Position numbers and translations under genes: made by a program. The notes beneath the pieces are model-generated. The model was not told the origin of the DNA and did not search any database. It worked only from the letters and a program-made list of their open reading frames with translations. 34,457 nt of DNA from an uncultured Saprospiraceae bacterium (GTDB lineage Bacteria > Bacteroidota > Bacteroidia > Chitinophagales > Saprospiraceae), in NCBI GenBank assembly GCA_938003955.1, contig CALKXE010000169.1, positions 1-34,457 on the forward strand. The letters run 5' to 3'. Shown here in pieces: positions 15,516-24,769 of the stretch (positions are counted from its first letter, which is position 1; each line of letters begins with the position of its first letter).

Positions 15516-17342
15516 ATGAGATATCTATTCTCTATATTTTTTCTGATTTTTTGGATGAATTCGTCAGCACAACGCGTATTGATCTTAGGAATTGATGGTA
15601 TGAGATCCGATGTCTCTCAAATCGCTGAAACACCTGCGCTTGATAATTTGAAATCTGAGGGTGTATATAGCCCAGATGCGCTTAATGATGATATAACTAT
15701 AAGTGGTCCAGGATGGTCGGCGATACTATGCGGAGTATTGTCACCAAAACATAATGTTACAAGCAATAATTTTTCTGGGAACAACTATGCTCTGTATCCT
15801 TCTTTTTTTAGTAGAATAGAAGCGTATGATCCTGGGTTGAATACTGTATCTATTTGTCATTGGAGTCCTATAAACAATTCAATAATTCAAGGAGATGCTG
15901 ACGATGTATTCAATGTTTCGTCAGATCAAGCCGTAGAAGATCAAGTTATTATACAGTTGTTAAATGAAGATCCTCATGTCATATTTGCGCATTTTGATGA
16001 TGTAGATCATGCAGGCCATGCAAATGGCTTTGCGGCGAATGTGCCAGAATATATTGAGGCTATTGAGGATGTAGATAAACATATTGAAAATATATTTGCA
16101 GTACTTAAAGCAAGGCCTAATTACATTGATGAAAATTGGATTATTCTAGTTACTTCAGATCATGGAGGCTTGGGATTTAGTCATGGAGGAACTTCTTTCG
16201 AAGAAGAGAATGTGATGTTGATAGCTAGCGGTAATAATATTCCAGTAGAATTAATAGAAAAAGATAGCATTTTGACGATTGATGATGCTTATAACTGTCT
16301 AGGAGATTCTATTGAGTTAGCCTTTGATGGTGCTAATGATTTTGTTCAAGTTTCTCATGTTCCAGCATTTGATTTCGGAGAGAATGATGATTTTTCAATA
16401 GAATGTAGAGTCAGAACGACCAATGCAGCTGATGTAGCGATAATTGGTAATAAAGACTGGGATTCTGGAAATAATAAAGGGTTTGTATTTTCATTTAAGA
16501 TTGGTGGGCCTGAATGGAAAGTCAATCTCGGTGACGGATCAAACAGAACAGACATAAATACAGGAGGCGCAATTGCTGATAATGAATGGCATACATTGAG
16601 TGTAACATTTGATCGAGATGGGATGATGAGGATGTATGAAGATGGAGTCTTTGTAGATGAAGCGAGTATCTCAAATGTAGGAGATATTACAAATGGAAAT
16701 GATCTATTTTTCGGTGCAGACATCGATCAAGGATATGATTTTAATGGATCGATTTCGGAAGTTCGAATTTGGGATGGGATTCTATCTGCACAAGATATTT
16801 CTGACTTTGCATGTGATACTATTTCTAATATCCATCCTAGCTACTCGGATTTGATTGGATATTGGAGAATGAATGAAGGTGTAGGTGCCACACAAGTAAA
16901 TGACCAGTCAATAAATAGCAATGTAGGTACGATCAATAATGCTTCATGGTATATTCCGGATACAATATGGATTAATGACTATTCAAATACGCCAAGGATC
17001 GAAGACCTTTCTGTCACGGCACTAGCACATCTTTGCATTCCTATCGATACTTCATGGAACCTTGATGGCCAGAGTTGGATAGCTGATTGTATCTATAATG
17101 ATAAGGACTGTGCTAATCCTGGTTATAATACATGGGTAGGGCCGAGTCAGGGAATTTGGCATGATATAGAGAATTGGAGTAGAGGTTTCATACCGAAGAT
17201 ATGTGATCATGTTATTATTCCGGGAGGATTTTCTGTTACTATTGAAGTCAATCAGTTGGCTAAATGCAGGACTATTAAAGTTGAAGGCAATAGCGAACTT
17301 ATTATCGAGGATAGTGCAATTTTGGAAGTGCTTAATGAATAG
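15516..17342 (+). CDS. Secreted phosphodiesterase/alkaline phosphatase-superfamily protein with nested LamG domain
   Basis: A 608-aa exported enzyme (signal peptide 1-18, cut before QR). The nucleotide pyrophosphatase/phosphodiesterase type catalytic site is recognisable: GIDG (Asp27), nucleophile Ser63 in ITISGPGWSA, DVDHAGH (Asp164, His168), TSDHGG (Asp215, His216) and FSHGG (His223). After about residue 258 a LamG/concanavalin-like domain appears (about 262-475: LAFDGANDFVQV, EWHTLSVTFD, SISEVRIWDG, LIGYWRMNEG). Sequence typical of the end of the catalytic domain then resumes (492-520, RIEDLSVTALAHLCIPID and LDGQSW), so LamG looks inserted in the enzyme. The C-terminus (545-608) is a short beta-rich segment (IWHDIENWSRG); no T9SS tail is present. 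Substrate unknown, perhaps a glycan- or matrix-linked phosphodiester. Confidence 0.87.
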   Translation: MRYLFSIFFLIFWMNSSAQRVLILGIDGMRSDVSQIAETPALDNLKSEGVYSPDALNDDITISGPGWSAILCGVLSPKHNVTSNNFSGNNYALYPSFFSRIEAYDPGLNTVSICHWSPINNSIIQGDADDVFNVSSDQAVEDQVIIQLLNEDPHVIFAHFDDVDHAGHANGFAANVPEYIEAIEDVDKHIENIFAVLKARPNYIDENWIILVTSDHGGLGFSHGGTSFEEENVMLIASGNNIPVELIEKDSILTIDDAYNCLGDSIELAFDGANDFVQVSHVPAFDFGENDDFSIECRVRTTNAADVAIIGNKDWDSGNNKGFVFSFKIGGPEWKVNLGDGSNRTDINTGGAIADNEWHTLSVTFDRDGMMRMYEDGVFVDEASISNVGDITNGNDLFFGADIDQGYDFNGSISEVRIWDGILSAQDISDFACDTISNIHPSYSDLIGYWRMNEGVGATQVNDQSINSNVGTINNASWYIPDTIWINDYSNTPRIEDLSVTALAHLCIPIDTSWNLDGQSWIADCIYNDKDCANPGYNTWVGPSQGIWHDIENWSRGFIPKICDHVIIPGGFSVTIEVNQLAKCRTIKVEGNSELIIEDSAILEVLNE

Positions 17343-17511
17343 TTAATCGATAAATTAAGACTAGTTTTTTCATCATATTTTCAGATGAGATATGACCATT
17401 TTTCGTGAAGTCTGAGTACTTGTTAAAATACAGCAGTTTTGAGAAAACATTGAAAACGTAATACATCTAATCAAATAGAGGTATCTTGCATTTTCAAAAT
17501 AGGAAGTAATC

Positions 17512-18633
17512 ATGTCAACATTTTCAGAACTAGGTATTCGCAAAGGATATATAAAATCAATAAAGGAATTAGGAATTTCTATTCCTTCTGAAATTCAAGA
17601 AAAGGCTATTCCTATTCTATTGAATGATAAAACAGATTTTATCGGGTTAGCTCAAACAGGTACTGGAAAAACAGCTGCCTTCGGATTACCAATTTTACAT
17701 CAAATAAATACAAAATCTGACAAAATTCAAGCGTTGATTTTATCACCAACGAGAGAATTAGTACAACAGATTAAAAAGCAGCTTTTTAAGTTTACTAAAT
17801 ATACTGAAGAAAGGATTTTTGTAGAGGCGATCTTTGGAGGAGAAAAAATTGGCGTGCAAATAAATAACCTTAAGAGAACAACGCACATAGTCGTTGCCAC
17901 TCCAGGACGATTGGTAGATCTTATAGAGCGTGGAGATATAGACATCAGTAATGTAAAGACTGTTGTTCTAGATGAAGCTGATGAGATGCTGAGTATGGGT
18001 TTTAAAGAAGAGCTCAATAAAATATTAAAGTCCACAAAAAGAGGGGATAGGAAGACTTGGCTATTTTCGGCTACAATGCCGGAAGAAATTAAGAGGATTG
18101 TAAAAATCTATATGCACCCAAACACACCAAGGGTAGAAATAGATAGAAACGCTACAGTAAATGCTAACATCAAGCATCAATATACAAGGACAACAATCAA
18201 GGATAAGACGGATGCTATCGTCTCATTCTTAGATAAAAGGGAACAGCAACGAGGGATTATCTTCGTGAGAACAAAAGCGGGCGCACAAACTTTGGCTGCA
18301 CAATTAGTTGAAAAAGGATTTTCTGCATCAGCATTAGAAGGTGATATGCAGCAAAGAGAACGTGATAAAGTTATGCGTGCTTTCAAAAATGAAAGTCTAC
18401 AATATCTTGTTTCTACTGATGTGTCTGCAAGAGGTATTGATGTAAGGGATCTAGAGTTTGTCATACACCATCAATTACCTGATCAACTAGAATACTACAC
18501 GCATAGAAGTGGAAGAACAGCTAGAGCTGGAAAATCAGGAATATCTATTGCCTTTATTTTGCCCATTGAAATTGAAAGAATACATCAAATACAGAAAAAG
18601 CTGAATATTAGGTTTTCGGAAGTTGAGATATAG
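17512..18633 (+). CDS. DEAD-box RNA helicase
   Basis: ATP-dependent RNA helicase of 373 aa acting in RNA folding, ribosome assembly or decay in the cytoplasm. All core motifs are seen: Q motif (IPSEIQEKAIP), motif I AQTGTGKT (47-54), Ia PTREL (79-83), Ib TPGR (130-133), II DEAD (154-157), III SAT (186-188), the RGID motif in domain 2 and VI HRSGRTARAG near 340. The protein stops soon after motif VI with no basic C-terminal extension, so it is a minimal RhlE/DbpA-like helicase lacking an RNA-targeting tail. It stands alone, with 169 bp upstream, and ends 9 bp from a convergent gene. Confidence 0.95.
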   Translation: MSTFSELGIRKGYIKSIKELGISIPSEIQEKAIPILLNDKTDFIGLAQTGTGKTAAFGLPILHQINTKSDKIQALILSPTRELVQQIKKQLFKFTKYTEERIFVEAIFGGEKIGVQINNLKRTTHIVVATPGRLVDLIERGDIDISNVKTVVLDEADEMLSMGFKEELNKILKSTKRGDRKTWLFSATMPEEIKRIVKIYMHPNTPRVEIDRNATVNANIKHQYTRTTIKDKTDAIVSFLDKREQQRGIIFVRTKAGAQTLAAQLVEKGFSASALEGDMQQRERDKVMRAFKNESLQYLVSTDVSARGIDVRDLEFVIHHQLPDQLEYYTHRSGRTARAGKSGISIAFILPIEIERIHQIQKKLNIRFSEVEI

Positions 18634-18642
18634 GTTTAATCT

Positions 18643-19263
18643 TTAGATACTAACAACCTTTTTTACAACTCTGTTATTTCCTTTTCTAAGTTCTACAAAA
18701 AACAGATTAAAAGAATATCTAGACAAGTCAAAAGAGGTCTCTTCAGAGGTAGAAATTAAAAGCTTTCCGTATGGATCATAGATACTAATTCCATCTATTT
18801 TTTCTGGAGATTTTACATTTAATATACCATTTGTTATAGGGTTCGGAAATAGAGTAATATCGTTTAGTATGTTAATATTTATATTAGAATTGATTACAGA
18901 TTTTATGATTGTCGCCTCTACCAATGTCGACGATCTGGCATCACATTCATCTTCTATTAGTTCAAAAGATAAAGTGTCATTTTCAATGTTGAATAGATAA
19001 GTACCCCAGACATCTCCGATTTTACCAAAACAACCATCTGCAGATTCTAAATCATTAATCCTGAATGTATCCATATTTTCAGTATATATAGAAAAAGGCA
19101 CAGTCTCTAGATCTGCGATATAAAATGTGTCTACTCCAAATTGAAAGCTAAATTCACTTTCTGCATCTCCAAAAAGATAAACATCCCATTTTGTATCTAC
19201 AAGTGTTTGAGAATACGAAATACTAGTAATGAAGCAAAAAAGTAATGTCGATAAAATTTTCAT
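18643..19263 (-). CDS. Small secreted protein with T9SS type A sorting domain
   Basis: A 206-aa exported protein. The frame is open from an ATG at 19293, but the start at 19263 gives a clean signal peptide (MKILSTLLFCFITSISYS before QT) and lies just downstream of a -7 promoter element, so it is preferred. The body (about 20-125) is a beta-rich lipocalin-like stretch (VDTKWDVYLFGDAESEF, FNIENDTLSFEL) with a Cys pair. The end (about 130-206: LFPNPITNGILNV, GISIYDPYGKLL, FFVELRKGNNRVVKKVVSI) is a T9SS type A C-terminal domain that directs it across the outer membrane. It ends 9 bp from the convergent DEAD-box gene. The body function is unknown. Confidence 0.88.
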   Translation of the reverse strand: MKILSTLLFCFITSISYSQTLVDTKWDVYLFGDAESEFSFQFGVDTFYIADLETVPFSIYTENMDTFRINDLESADGCFGKIGDVWGTYLFNIENDTLSFELIEDECDARSSTLVEATIIKSVINSNININILNDITLFPNPITNGILNVKSPEKIDGISIYDPYGKLLISTSEETSFDLSRYSFNLFFVELRKGNNRVVKKVVSI

Positions 19264-19290
19264 GATATTGGTTTGAATATGTAATATCCA

Positions 19291-19298
19291 CAAATATA
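19291..19298 (-). promoter_or_regulatory. Bacteroidota -7 promoter element for the T9SS-sorted protein
   Basis: Read on the minus strand the octamer is TATATTTG, an exact match to TAnnTTTG, 27 bp before the preferred ATG at 19263. A GGTTTC about 12 bp upstream is only a weak -33 candidate. The site overlaps the alternative start at 19293 and therefore argues against it. Confidence 0.4.
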
Positions 19299-19382
19299 AC
19301 AGAATAGGTTGAAACCCTTGGTTATGAATTTATGTTGTTATACTACAATTACAGTATTGTTAATAAACCAATTCGAATAAAT

Positions 19383-20240
19383 ATGTACAAGTATATCTTC
19401 AGAGTGAAATGTTTTCTATTTCTAATAACATTAAGTCTAATCACATTTTCTTGTAAGGATTCAAATTCTGTAAATTTAAATACATATGAAACAGTACCTC
19501 AGGATAGTTTAACTACGTGGTTGCAAGAAGGTCGATTTCCTAAACCCACAGATGCAATTTATTTAGATTCCTCAAGTCAGAGGTTGCCACAAGACTCAAT
19601 CTATAATATTTCAAGTTTTAGAGATATCAAACTATTATATTATTGGAATAGTGATAGGGAGATCAAATATATTAAGTTGACCAATGCTTCAGAAAAAGAT
19701 AAGAAATTTTTTGCTAGAATGAATGAAATTGAAAATAACAGTTTTAAAGGATCTAATAATGCAGTGAATATAGTAAAGGTAGATTGCAATAAGAAAGGTG
19801 AAATTTTAGACAAGGTTTATGAAGCGGATGTGGCAAATAGACAAGATGGTTTACAGGGAATAAGTAAACTAGTGGATCAAAAGAACTTGGAATTAGTTTA
19901 TACGCTTCATGAAAAGTGTGGAGCGCAGTTATTTGATGGATTAAACGATAAGCAGCTCCTATCTATTTGGCTTGTTATTCAACATTCTTCACTCCCTTTT
20001 CGAAAAGAATTTTATCCAATTTTCGAAGCACTGGCAGAGCAAAATATTTTTGAAAAAACAATGTTGGTCATGATGGAAGATAGAATCTTAATGGATCAGC
20101 GGATTCCCCAGAAATATGGTACACAGATTCAAGATGACAAACTATATAAAGTTGATAATATTGATAGTGTCAATGTCCGAAGAGAACGAATTGGGTTAGA
20201 ACCATTAGAGGTATATTTAAAAGAAATGAATGTTAGATAA
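19383..20240 (+). CDS. DUF6624-like lipoprotein
   Basis: A 285-aa lipoprotein starting at the internal ATG at 19383, which gives a proper signal peptide and lipobox (LITFSC, Cys24); the frame is open 51 bp further up. The C-terminal two thirds resemble the DUF6624 family of Bacteroidota: SIWLVIQHSSLPFRKEF, then LMDQRIPQKYGTQ, and the ending VRRERIGLEPLEVYLKEM. The middle part has KLLYYWNSDREIKYIKL. The function of the family is unknown. The gene lies between a divergent T9SS-sorted gene and the convergent mocA-like gene, so it is monocistronic. Family recognition is from the pattern of motifs, not from a search. Confidence 0.8.
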   Translation: MYKYIFRVKCFLFLITLSLITFSCKDSNSVNLNTYETVPQDSLTTWLQEGRFPKPTDAIYLDSSSQRLPQDSIYNISSFRDIKLLYYWNSDREIKYIKLTNASEKDKKFFARMNEIENNSFKGSNNAVNIVKVDCNKKGEILDKVYEADVANRQDGLQGISKLVDQKNLELVYTLHEKCGAQLFDGLNDKQLLSIWLVIQHSSLPFRKEFYPIFEALAEQNIFEKTMLVMMEDRILMDQRIPQKYGTQIQDDKLYKVDNIDSVNVRRERIGLEPLEVYLKEMNVR

Positions 20241-20275
20241 ATAGCACGAATTGATCGGATCTATTGTGTTAAAAA

Positions 20276-20872
20276 CTAAAAAAGTGATAAGTCCTCTTCC
20301 TGATCTATATCAATATTACCTCGTTTAAAATCAATAAAACCAACGTTCTCTAGATTGTTTTTAACTACAGATTTAGCTCCAAGATCACCTTCAAGGCTAC
20401 CTAATTGATCAAAGTGTTGAGCACTAAATAAAGATGGTGGTCCGTTTCCAGATCTGTATTTTGAGACTATGATGTCTTCCTTTGAATCATTTTCATACAA
20501 ATGAACTAACTGTTCAAAATGAGTAGCCTCCAAATACGGTTGATCACAAACAGTAAGTATTACTGCTTGATATTCAAAACATTTGATTTGGCTGATTCCA
20601 AATGCAATTGTGTTACCCATACCTTTCGCCCAGTTGGGATTTATATGGACAGGGTGATCGATTTTTATTTCATCTAATATCTCTGTCGAATAAGCACCGA
20701 GGATGATATGTACATCTGCATTAGGAGTAGAAGATGCAGCATCGATAGTATGAGACAACAAATTACTATTTCCAATTTCTACCAATTGTTTTGGCCTACC
20801 TAATCGACTAGAAGTACCTGCCGCTAGGACGAGTATTGCGTATTTATTAGACCTGATTGTTTTCATCTTCAT
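20276..20872 (-). CDS. mocA: MocA-like molybdenum cofactor nucleotidyltransferase
   Basis: NTP-transferase of the MobA/MocA group that likely adds CMP to molybdopterin to form the MCD cofactor used by xanthine-dehydrogenase-type enzymes. The signature LAAGTSSRLGRPKQLVEI, the metal site TVCDQPYL and GNGPPSLFSAQHFDQL with GDLGAKSVV are typical of MocA. The start at 20872 (MKMKTIRSNK) gives 198 aa; ATG codons at 20866 and 20899 are alternatives. It lies 82 bp after the iorB-like gene on the same strand and matches its cofactor needs, so it is probably its dedicated maturation gene. Confidence 0.87.
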   Translation of the reverse strand: MKMKTIRSNKYAILVLAAGTSSRLGRPKQLVEIGNSNLLSHTIDAASSTPNADVHIILGAYSTEILDEIKIDHPVHINPNWAKGMGNTIAFGISQIKCFEYQAVILTVCDQPYLEATHFEQLVHLYENDSKEDIIVSKYRSGNGPPSLFSAQHFDQLGSLEGDLGAKSVVKNNLENVGFIDFKRGNIDIDQEEDLSLF

Positions 20873-20954
20873 TAACGGTAAATGAGTAGTTATAAGCACC
20901 TAGGATGCGATCATCTATCTACGCTAATCTTCAGCTCAATGATCGCGGTACACT

Positions 20955-23105
20955 TTACCCAATCACACTCATTTCTTTTACGAAAGGTTGTTTATACATT
21001 CTCTTCCCGGTCGCTTTATAGATTGCATTTGCTATTGCTCCACCTGCTGGTGGTAAGGTAGGTTCACCAAGTCCTGTAGGATCCTCAGTACTCGGTACAA
21101 AATGTACATCTACCTCTGGAACTTCAGAATTTCTGATCAATCTATATTTATCAAAGTTAGTTGCTGAAGGAACACCATTTTCGAAAGATAGATCCCCGAA
21201 CATAGCATGGCCGATGCCGTCTATTACACCACCAGTTACCATATTTGAGGCAGCGTCAGGATTGATTACGATTCCGCAATCAACAGCACATGTCACCTTC
21301 TTCACTACTGCTTGGCCATTCTCCATTATTACATCTGCTATTTCGACAACATGTGTATTATGCGAATAGTAAGCACTAATACCTTGGTGAGTACCTTGAG
21401 CTTGTTTGCCCCATCCAGCTTTTTCAACAGCGAGTTTTATACACGCTTGCATTCTAGTAGGAGAGTATTCTATTTTTTCATCGGCTTCAGCAATGGGCTT
21501 TGCTATTTCTAGTAGCTCCATTCTCAATTCTACCTCATCTTTACCTATTTTCTCAGCTAGCTCATCGAAGAAACTTTGTTCTGCAAAAGCTAGGAAGTTA
21601 GTATAGGGTGCTCTCCAGGCTCCCGTTGTGATATTTGATTCTTGTTTGTTTCCAGCAATTCTAAGATTTGGAATTGCTCCTGCTGGGAAGAAATTAGGAA
21701 TCAGACCATACATATTGCTATTTACAGCGGCTTCAGAAAGTTTGTATCCCGTTATTTGTTTGTCTTTTATAGAAGCTTCAATCTTATATTTGATTGCTTG
21801 TCGGTAAGTTCCAGCAGCCATGTCGTCTTCTCTTGTAAAGATCAGTTGGATTGGCTTTTTGGCAATTGAAGAGATTTCTACAGCTTCATCAGAGAAGTCA
21901 CCATATAGCCTACGACCAAATCCTCCTCCCATTCTTGACATAGTTACATCGATGTCTTTTTCTTCTCTTTCTATAATTTTGGCAGCTCGGCTTCTGCCCC
22001 AAGCTGGAGTCTGAATTGGTCCATGCATCTCTACTTTATCTTCCCGTACATCCGCAAAGAAATTCATAGGTTCCATGCAGTTGTGCGGTAAGAAGGGAGA
22101 CTCGTATACTCTAGTGATTATTTCATCTGCTTCATTAAATGCCTTGTCTACATCTCCGTCATTTCGGAAAGGTTCTGTATTATCTGTGTCCAACTTGGCA
22201 ATCAGTTCAATATCATGATTTGCTGTGCTTTCCAGAGGTGTGTCTGTAGCCCATTCTGCTTGGATTATCTTCTTAGCTTTCATAGCTGGCCAAGTAGCAT
22301 CTGCAAGTACCGCGATTTTATTACCAAACTGTATGATATCATTTACACCAGTTACTTTTCTAGCTTCTGTATCATCGAATGAAACCAATTTCTGTCCAAA
22401 AGCTGGTGGTCTCATCACCACAGCATATTGCATGCCTTCTCTTTTTGTGTCGATACCAAATAGCGGTTTTCCAGTAATGATATTTTGTGCTTCTACATTC
22501 TTTTTATTGCTACCGATTATTTTAAAATCAGTTATTTTTTTGTGTGGTACATCTTTAGGAATATCTATTAATGCTGCAGCAGATGCAACATCTCCGTAGC
22601 CTAGTTCTTGTCCTGCAGGACCTTTTAGTATTCCATCGATAGCACTTACTTCTGACGGATCTATCTCCCATCGTTTTGCAGCGGCATTGATCAGCATTTG
22701 TCTAGCTGTTGCACCTGCATCTCTTAGTGCCTTCCATCCTTTTCTAATAGACTGACTTCCTCCAGCTACCTGCCTTGGGAACTTGTCAGTATTCAATCCT
22801 GCTTGCTCAACAATTACATTCTCCCAATTTATATCGAGCTCTTCGGCTACGATCATTGGCATAGAAGTTTTTACATTTTGTCCAATTTCAGGGTTTTCAG
22901 AGAATATAGTTACTACACCATTGTCTCCGATCTTAAGGTAAGCATTGATATCATACCATTCTGAAGGCATTTCTAATACTTTTGCTATCTCTTCTGGTTG
23001 TTTGCATCCTTGTGCTAACCAAGAAAAGCCTAAGATCATACCACCACCTGCAGCTCCACTGATCTTGAAAAATGTCCGTCTTTTTAGTGTTCTTTTATTT
23101 TCCAT
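20955..23105 (-). CDS. iorB: Molybdopterin-binding subunit of IorB-type hydroxylase (xanthine dehydrogenase family)
   Basis: Large subunit of a two-subunit molybdenum hydroxylase resembling isoquinoline 1-oxidoreductase or aldehyde-type dehydrogenases. The start at 23105 gives 716 aa, beginning with a Tat signal (KRRTFFKISGAAGGG) followed by a lipobox-like LAQGC, so it is exported folded, perhaps as a lipoprotein. Key motifs are MGGGFGRRLYGDF, AVDCGIVINPDAA and the active-site glutamate in GLGEPTLPPAGG. The longer frame from 23162 overlaps the upstream gene and is unlikely. The iorA-like gene ends 2 bp upstream, so they are cotranslated. No cytochrome partner is in the window. Substrate is unknown. 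Confidence 0.92.
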   Translation of the reverse strand: MENKRTLKRRTFFKISGAAGGGMILGFSWLAQGCKQPEEIAKVLEMPSEWYDINAYLKIGDNGVVTIFSENPEIGQNVKTSMPMIVAEELDINWENVIVEQAGLNTDKFPRQVAGGSQSIRKGWKALRDAGATARQMLINAAAKRWEIDPSEVSAIDGILKGPAGQELGYGDVASAAALIDIPKDVPHKKITDFKIIGSNKKNVEAQNIITGKPLFGIDTKREGMQYAVVMRPPAFGQKLVSFDDTEARKVTGVNDIIQFGNKIAVLADATWPAMKAKKIIQAEWATDTPLESTANHDIELIAKLDTDNTEPFRNDGDVDKAFNEADEIITRVYESPFLPHNCMEPMNFFADVREDKVEMHGPIQTPAWGRSRAAKIIEREEKDIDVTMSRMGGGFGRRLYGDFSDEAVEISSIAKKPIQLIFTREDDMAAGTYRQAIKYKIEASIKDKQITGYKLSEAAVNSNMYGLIPNFFPAGAIPNLRIAGNKQESNITTGAWRAPYTNFLAFAEQSFFDELAEKIGKDEVELRMELLEIAKPIAEADEKIEYSPTRMQACIKLAVEKAGWGKQAQGTHQGISAYYSHNTHVVEIADVIMENGQAVVKKVTCAVDCGIVINPDAASNMVTGGVIDGIGHAMFGDLSFENGVPSATNFDKYRLIRNSEVPEVDVHFVPSTEDPTGLGEPTLPPAGGAIANAIYKATGKRMYKQPFVKEMSVIG

Positions 23106-23107
23106 GA

Positions 23108-23560
23108 TTAGAGTTTTGAGGCTGTTTTTACTGCTTGATTGATTCTCGGGTAGGTACCGCATCTACATATATTACCATTCATAGCTGAGCAAATCTCTTT
23201 TTCACTAGGACTCTTATTTTCCTCTAAGAATGCAGCCGCTGTCATCATTTGACCTGCCTGACAATATCCACATTGAGGTACATCGTGTTCTTTCCAAGCT
23301 TTTTGCACAGGATGAGTTCCATCTTCGGACAAGCCTTCTATTGTAGTTACGGGCCCACTTACTTTGGATACAGGAACAGAACAAGATCTCATCGCAACAC
23401 CATCTATATGCACTGTACACGCACCGCATTGTGCAATACCACAACCATACTTTGTACCAACTAAATCGAGATTGTCTCGCAATACCCAGAGTAGGGGAGT
23501 GTCGGAGTCTACATCCACCGATTGGGATTTTCCATTGACCTTAAGAGTATATTGTGCCAT
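23108..23560 (-). CDS. iorA: 2Fe-2S subunit of IorA-type hydroxylase
   Basis: A 150-aa iron-sulfur subunit passing electrons from the molybdenum site. A plant-type ferredoxin domain has Cys40, 45, 48 and 60 ([11 protein letters not shown]), and a C-terminal helical domain has Cys97, 100, 132 and 134 ([10 protein letters not shown] and CRCGTYPRI), so two [2Fe-2S] clusters are expected. There is no signal peptide; export is probably by piggyback on the Tat-bearing large subunit. It opens the iorA-iorB-mocA operon. Typical length for the family. Confidence 0.95.
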   Translation of the reverse strand: MAQYTLKVNGKSQSVDVDSDTPLLWVLRDNLDLVGTKYGCGIAQCGACTVHIDGVAMRSCSVPVSKVSGPVTTIEGLSEDGTHPVQKAWKEHDVPQCGYCQAGQMMTAAAFLEENKSPSEKEICSAMNGNICRCGTYPRINQAVKTASKL

Positions 23561-23617
23561 ATGTGTTTAGTTTTTTACGCCTAGAAATGAATATCAAGCT
23601 AATATAGTTAAATTTAA

Positions 23618-23782
23618 TACTTGAATTCTCCGATGCTTGCGTCGGGGTCATAAAAAAGATGTTTTTGCATAAAAACGCCTTGCCACAAAAAGATGCGATT
23701 TTCTACCTTTATGTTGGAAAAAATTTGGCGAATGCTCTATCTGCTTGCGGTGGGGTAGTCTAAATTTAGGCTTTTTTTTACT
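23618..23782. repeat. Diverged dispersed intergenic repeat, copy 2
   Basis: Matches the segment after asnS (1561-1735), in the same orientation, about 22 kb away. It fills most of the 305-bp gap between the iorA start and the alpha/beta hydrolase. It begins with ATGCTTGCGTCGGGG, contains a 6-bp stem hairpin (GTTTTTGCATAAAAAC, not kept in the other copy) and ends in AAATTTAGG followed by eight T. The rest of the gap has no recognised feature; iorA and hydrolase promoters must lie in it. Confidence 0.75.
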
Positions 23783-23865
23783 CTCAGTATTGAAGGCCTT
23801 TGATGTTTTTGAAACCTCATTGGTTCAATTGACTATTTCTTATCATATTAATATTACAATCATAG

Positions 23866-24717
23866 ATGCGGATAGATCAAAAAATAATAATTCTAGGTAA
23901 TGAAATAAACTACCACTACAGGAAAGGAAGTGGCGATTCTGTGATTTGTTTTTTGCATGGATATCCAACAAGTGCACAAGAATATATCGAAGTGATGAAG
24001 TTGATTCCAGAAAGATATTCAGTGATTGCACATGATCATTTAGGGTACGGAAGATCAGCCAAACCATTAAATCACGATTACCTATTAACGAAGCAGGCTG
24101 ACATTACGCTTGCGCTTTATGAATTATTGAACATTAAAAATGTACACATAGTAGCACATGATTATGGAACGAGTGTTGCAACAGAAATTATCGCGAGAGA
24201 TAACGAAGCACAGCTTAATATCAATTTGGAATCAATTACGCTGTGCAATGGATCGATGCTTATTGATATGGCAGAATTGAGAATTATACAACGGTTATTA
24301 AAGAACAAGATCTTTGGGCCATTGGTAGCGCAGTTGAGCTCTGCTAGGACTTTCCATCGGAACATGAAAAATATCTGGTTTGATAAATCAAAATATAATC
24401 AAGAAGTAATGCATATTCATTGGGAATTGCTGATTTCGAATAAGGGTAAATATGTTCTTCCAAAAATCACCCAGTATATCAATCAACGATATGATAATTA
24501 CGATCGATGGATAGGTGCACTGAAAGAATCAAAACTCCCTTTTCATATCCTGTGGGCGGCTAATGATCCAGTTGCAGTAGTTAAAATGGCACACAAGCTT
24601 GATCAAATTATTTCTAATTCAACTTTGACTATTATTGATAATTGTGGGCACTACCCGATGATTGAGAAGCGAGTACAATGGACAGAACTGTTAATTAATA
24701 AAATCTCACAAGTCTAA
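23866..24717 (+). CDS. MEST-like alpha/beta hydrolase with aspartate nucleophile
   Basis: A 283-aa cytoplasmic alpha/beta-hydrolase. The oxyanion-hole motif is FLHGYPTS (29-36); the nucleophile elbow AHDYGTS (97-103) has Asp99 instead of Ser, as in epoxide hydrolases, haloalkane dehalogenases and MEST proteins; NDP at 233-235 carries an Asp and DNCGHYP has the catalytic His262. The block QYINQRYDNYDRWIGALK closely recalls vertebrate MEST. The gene is preceded by the dispersed repeat and ends 53 bp from a convergent gene. Substrate cannot be predicted; an epoxide or ester is possible. Confidence 0.88.
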   Translation: MRIDQKIIILGNEINYHYRKGSGDSVICFLHGYPTSAQEYIEVMKLIPERYSVIAHDHLGYGRSAKPLNHDYLLTKQADITLALYELLNIKNVHIVAHDYGTSVATEIIARDNEAQLNINLESITLCNGSMLIDMAELRIIQRLLKNKIFGPLVAQLSSARTFHRNMKNIWFDKSKYNQEVMHIHWELLISNKGKYVLPKITQYINQRYDNYDRWIGALKESKLPFHILWAANDPVAVVKMAHKLDQIISNSTLTIIDNCGHYPMIEKRVQWTELLINKISQV

Positions 24718-24769
24718 AAGTCAAAAAGCAAAGCGGTCTAATCTCGAATATTCTACAAGTCTAAATTAA

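Noticed and set aside
17151..17342. T9SS sorting domain on the phosphodiesterase
   Set aside because: The C-terminal segment is beta-rich but lacks the PNP and final basic VxK pattern seen in the two real T9SS tails of this window.
17482..17489. TATCTTGC as promoter of the DEAD-box gene
   Set aside because: Only a partial match to TAnnTTTG and no -33 element at the right distance.
23105..23162. Upstream start of the iorB-like gene
   Set aside because: It would overlap iorA, and the Tat signal begins naturally at the ATG at 23105.
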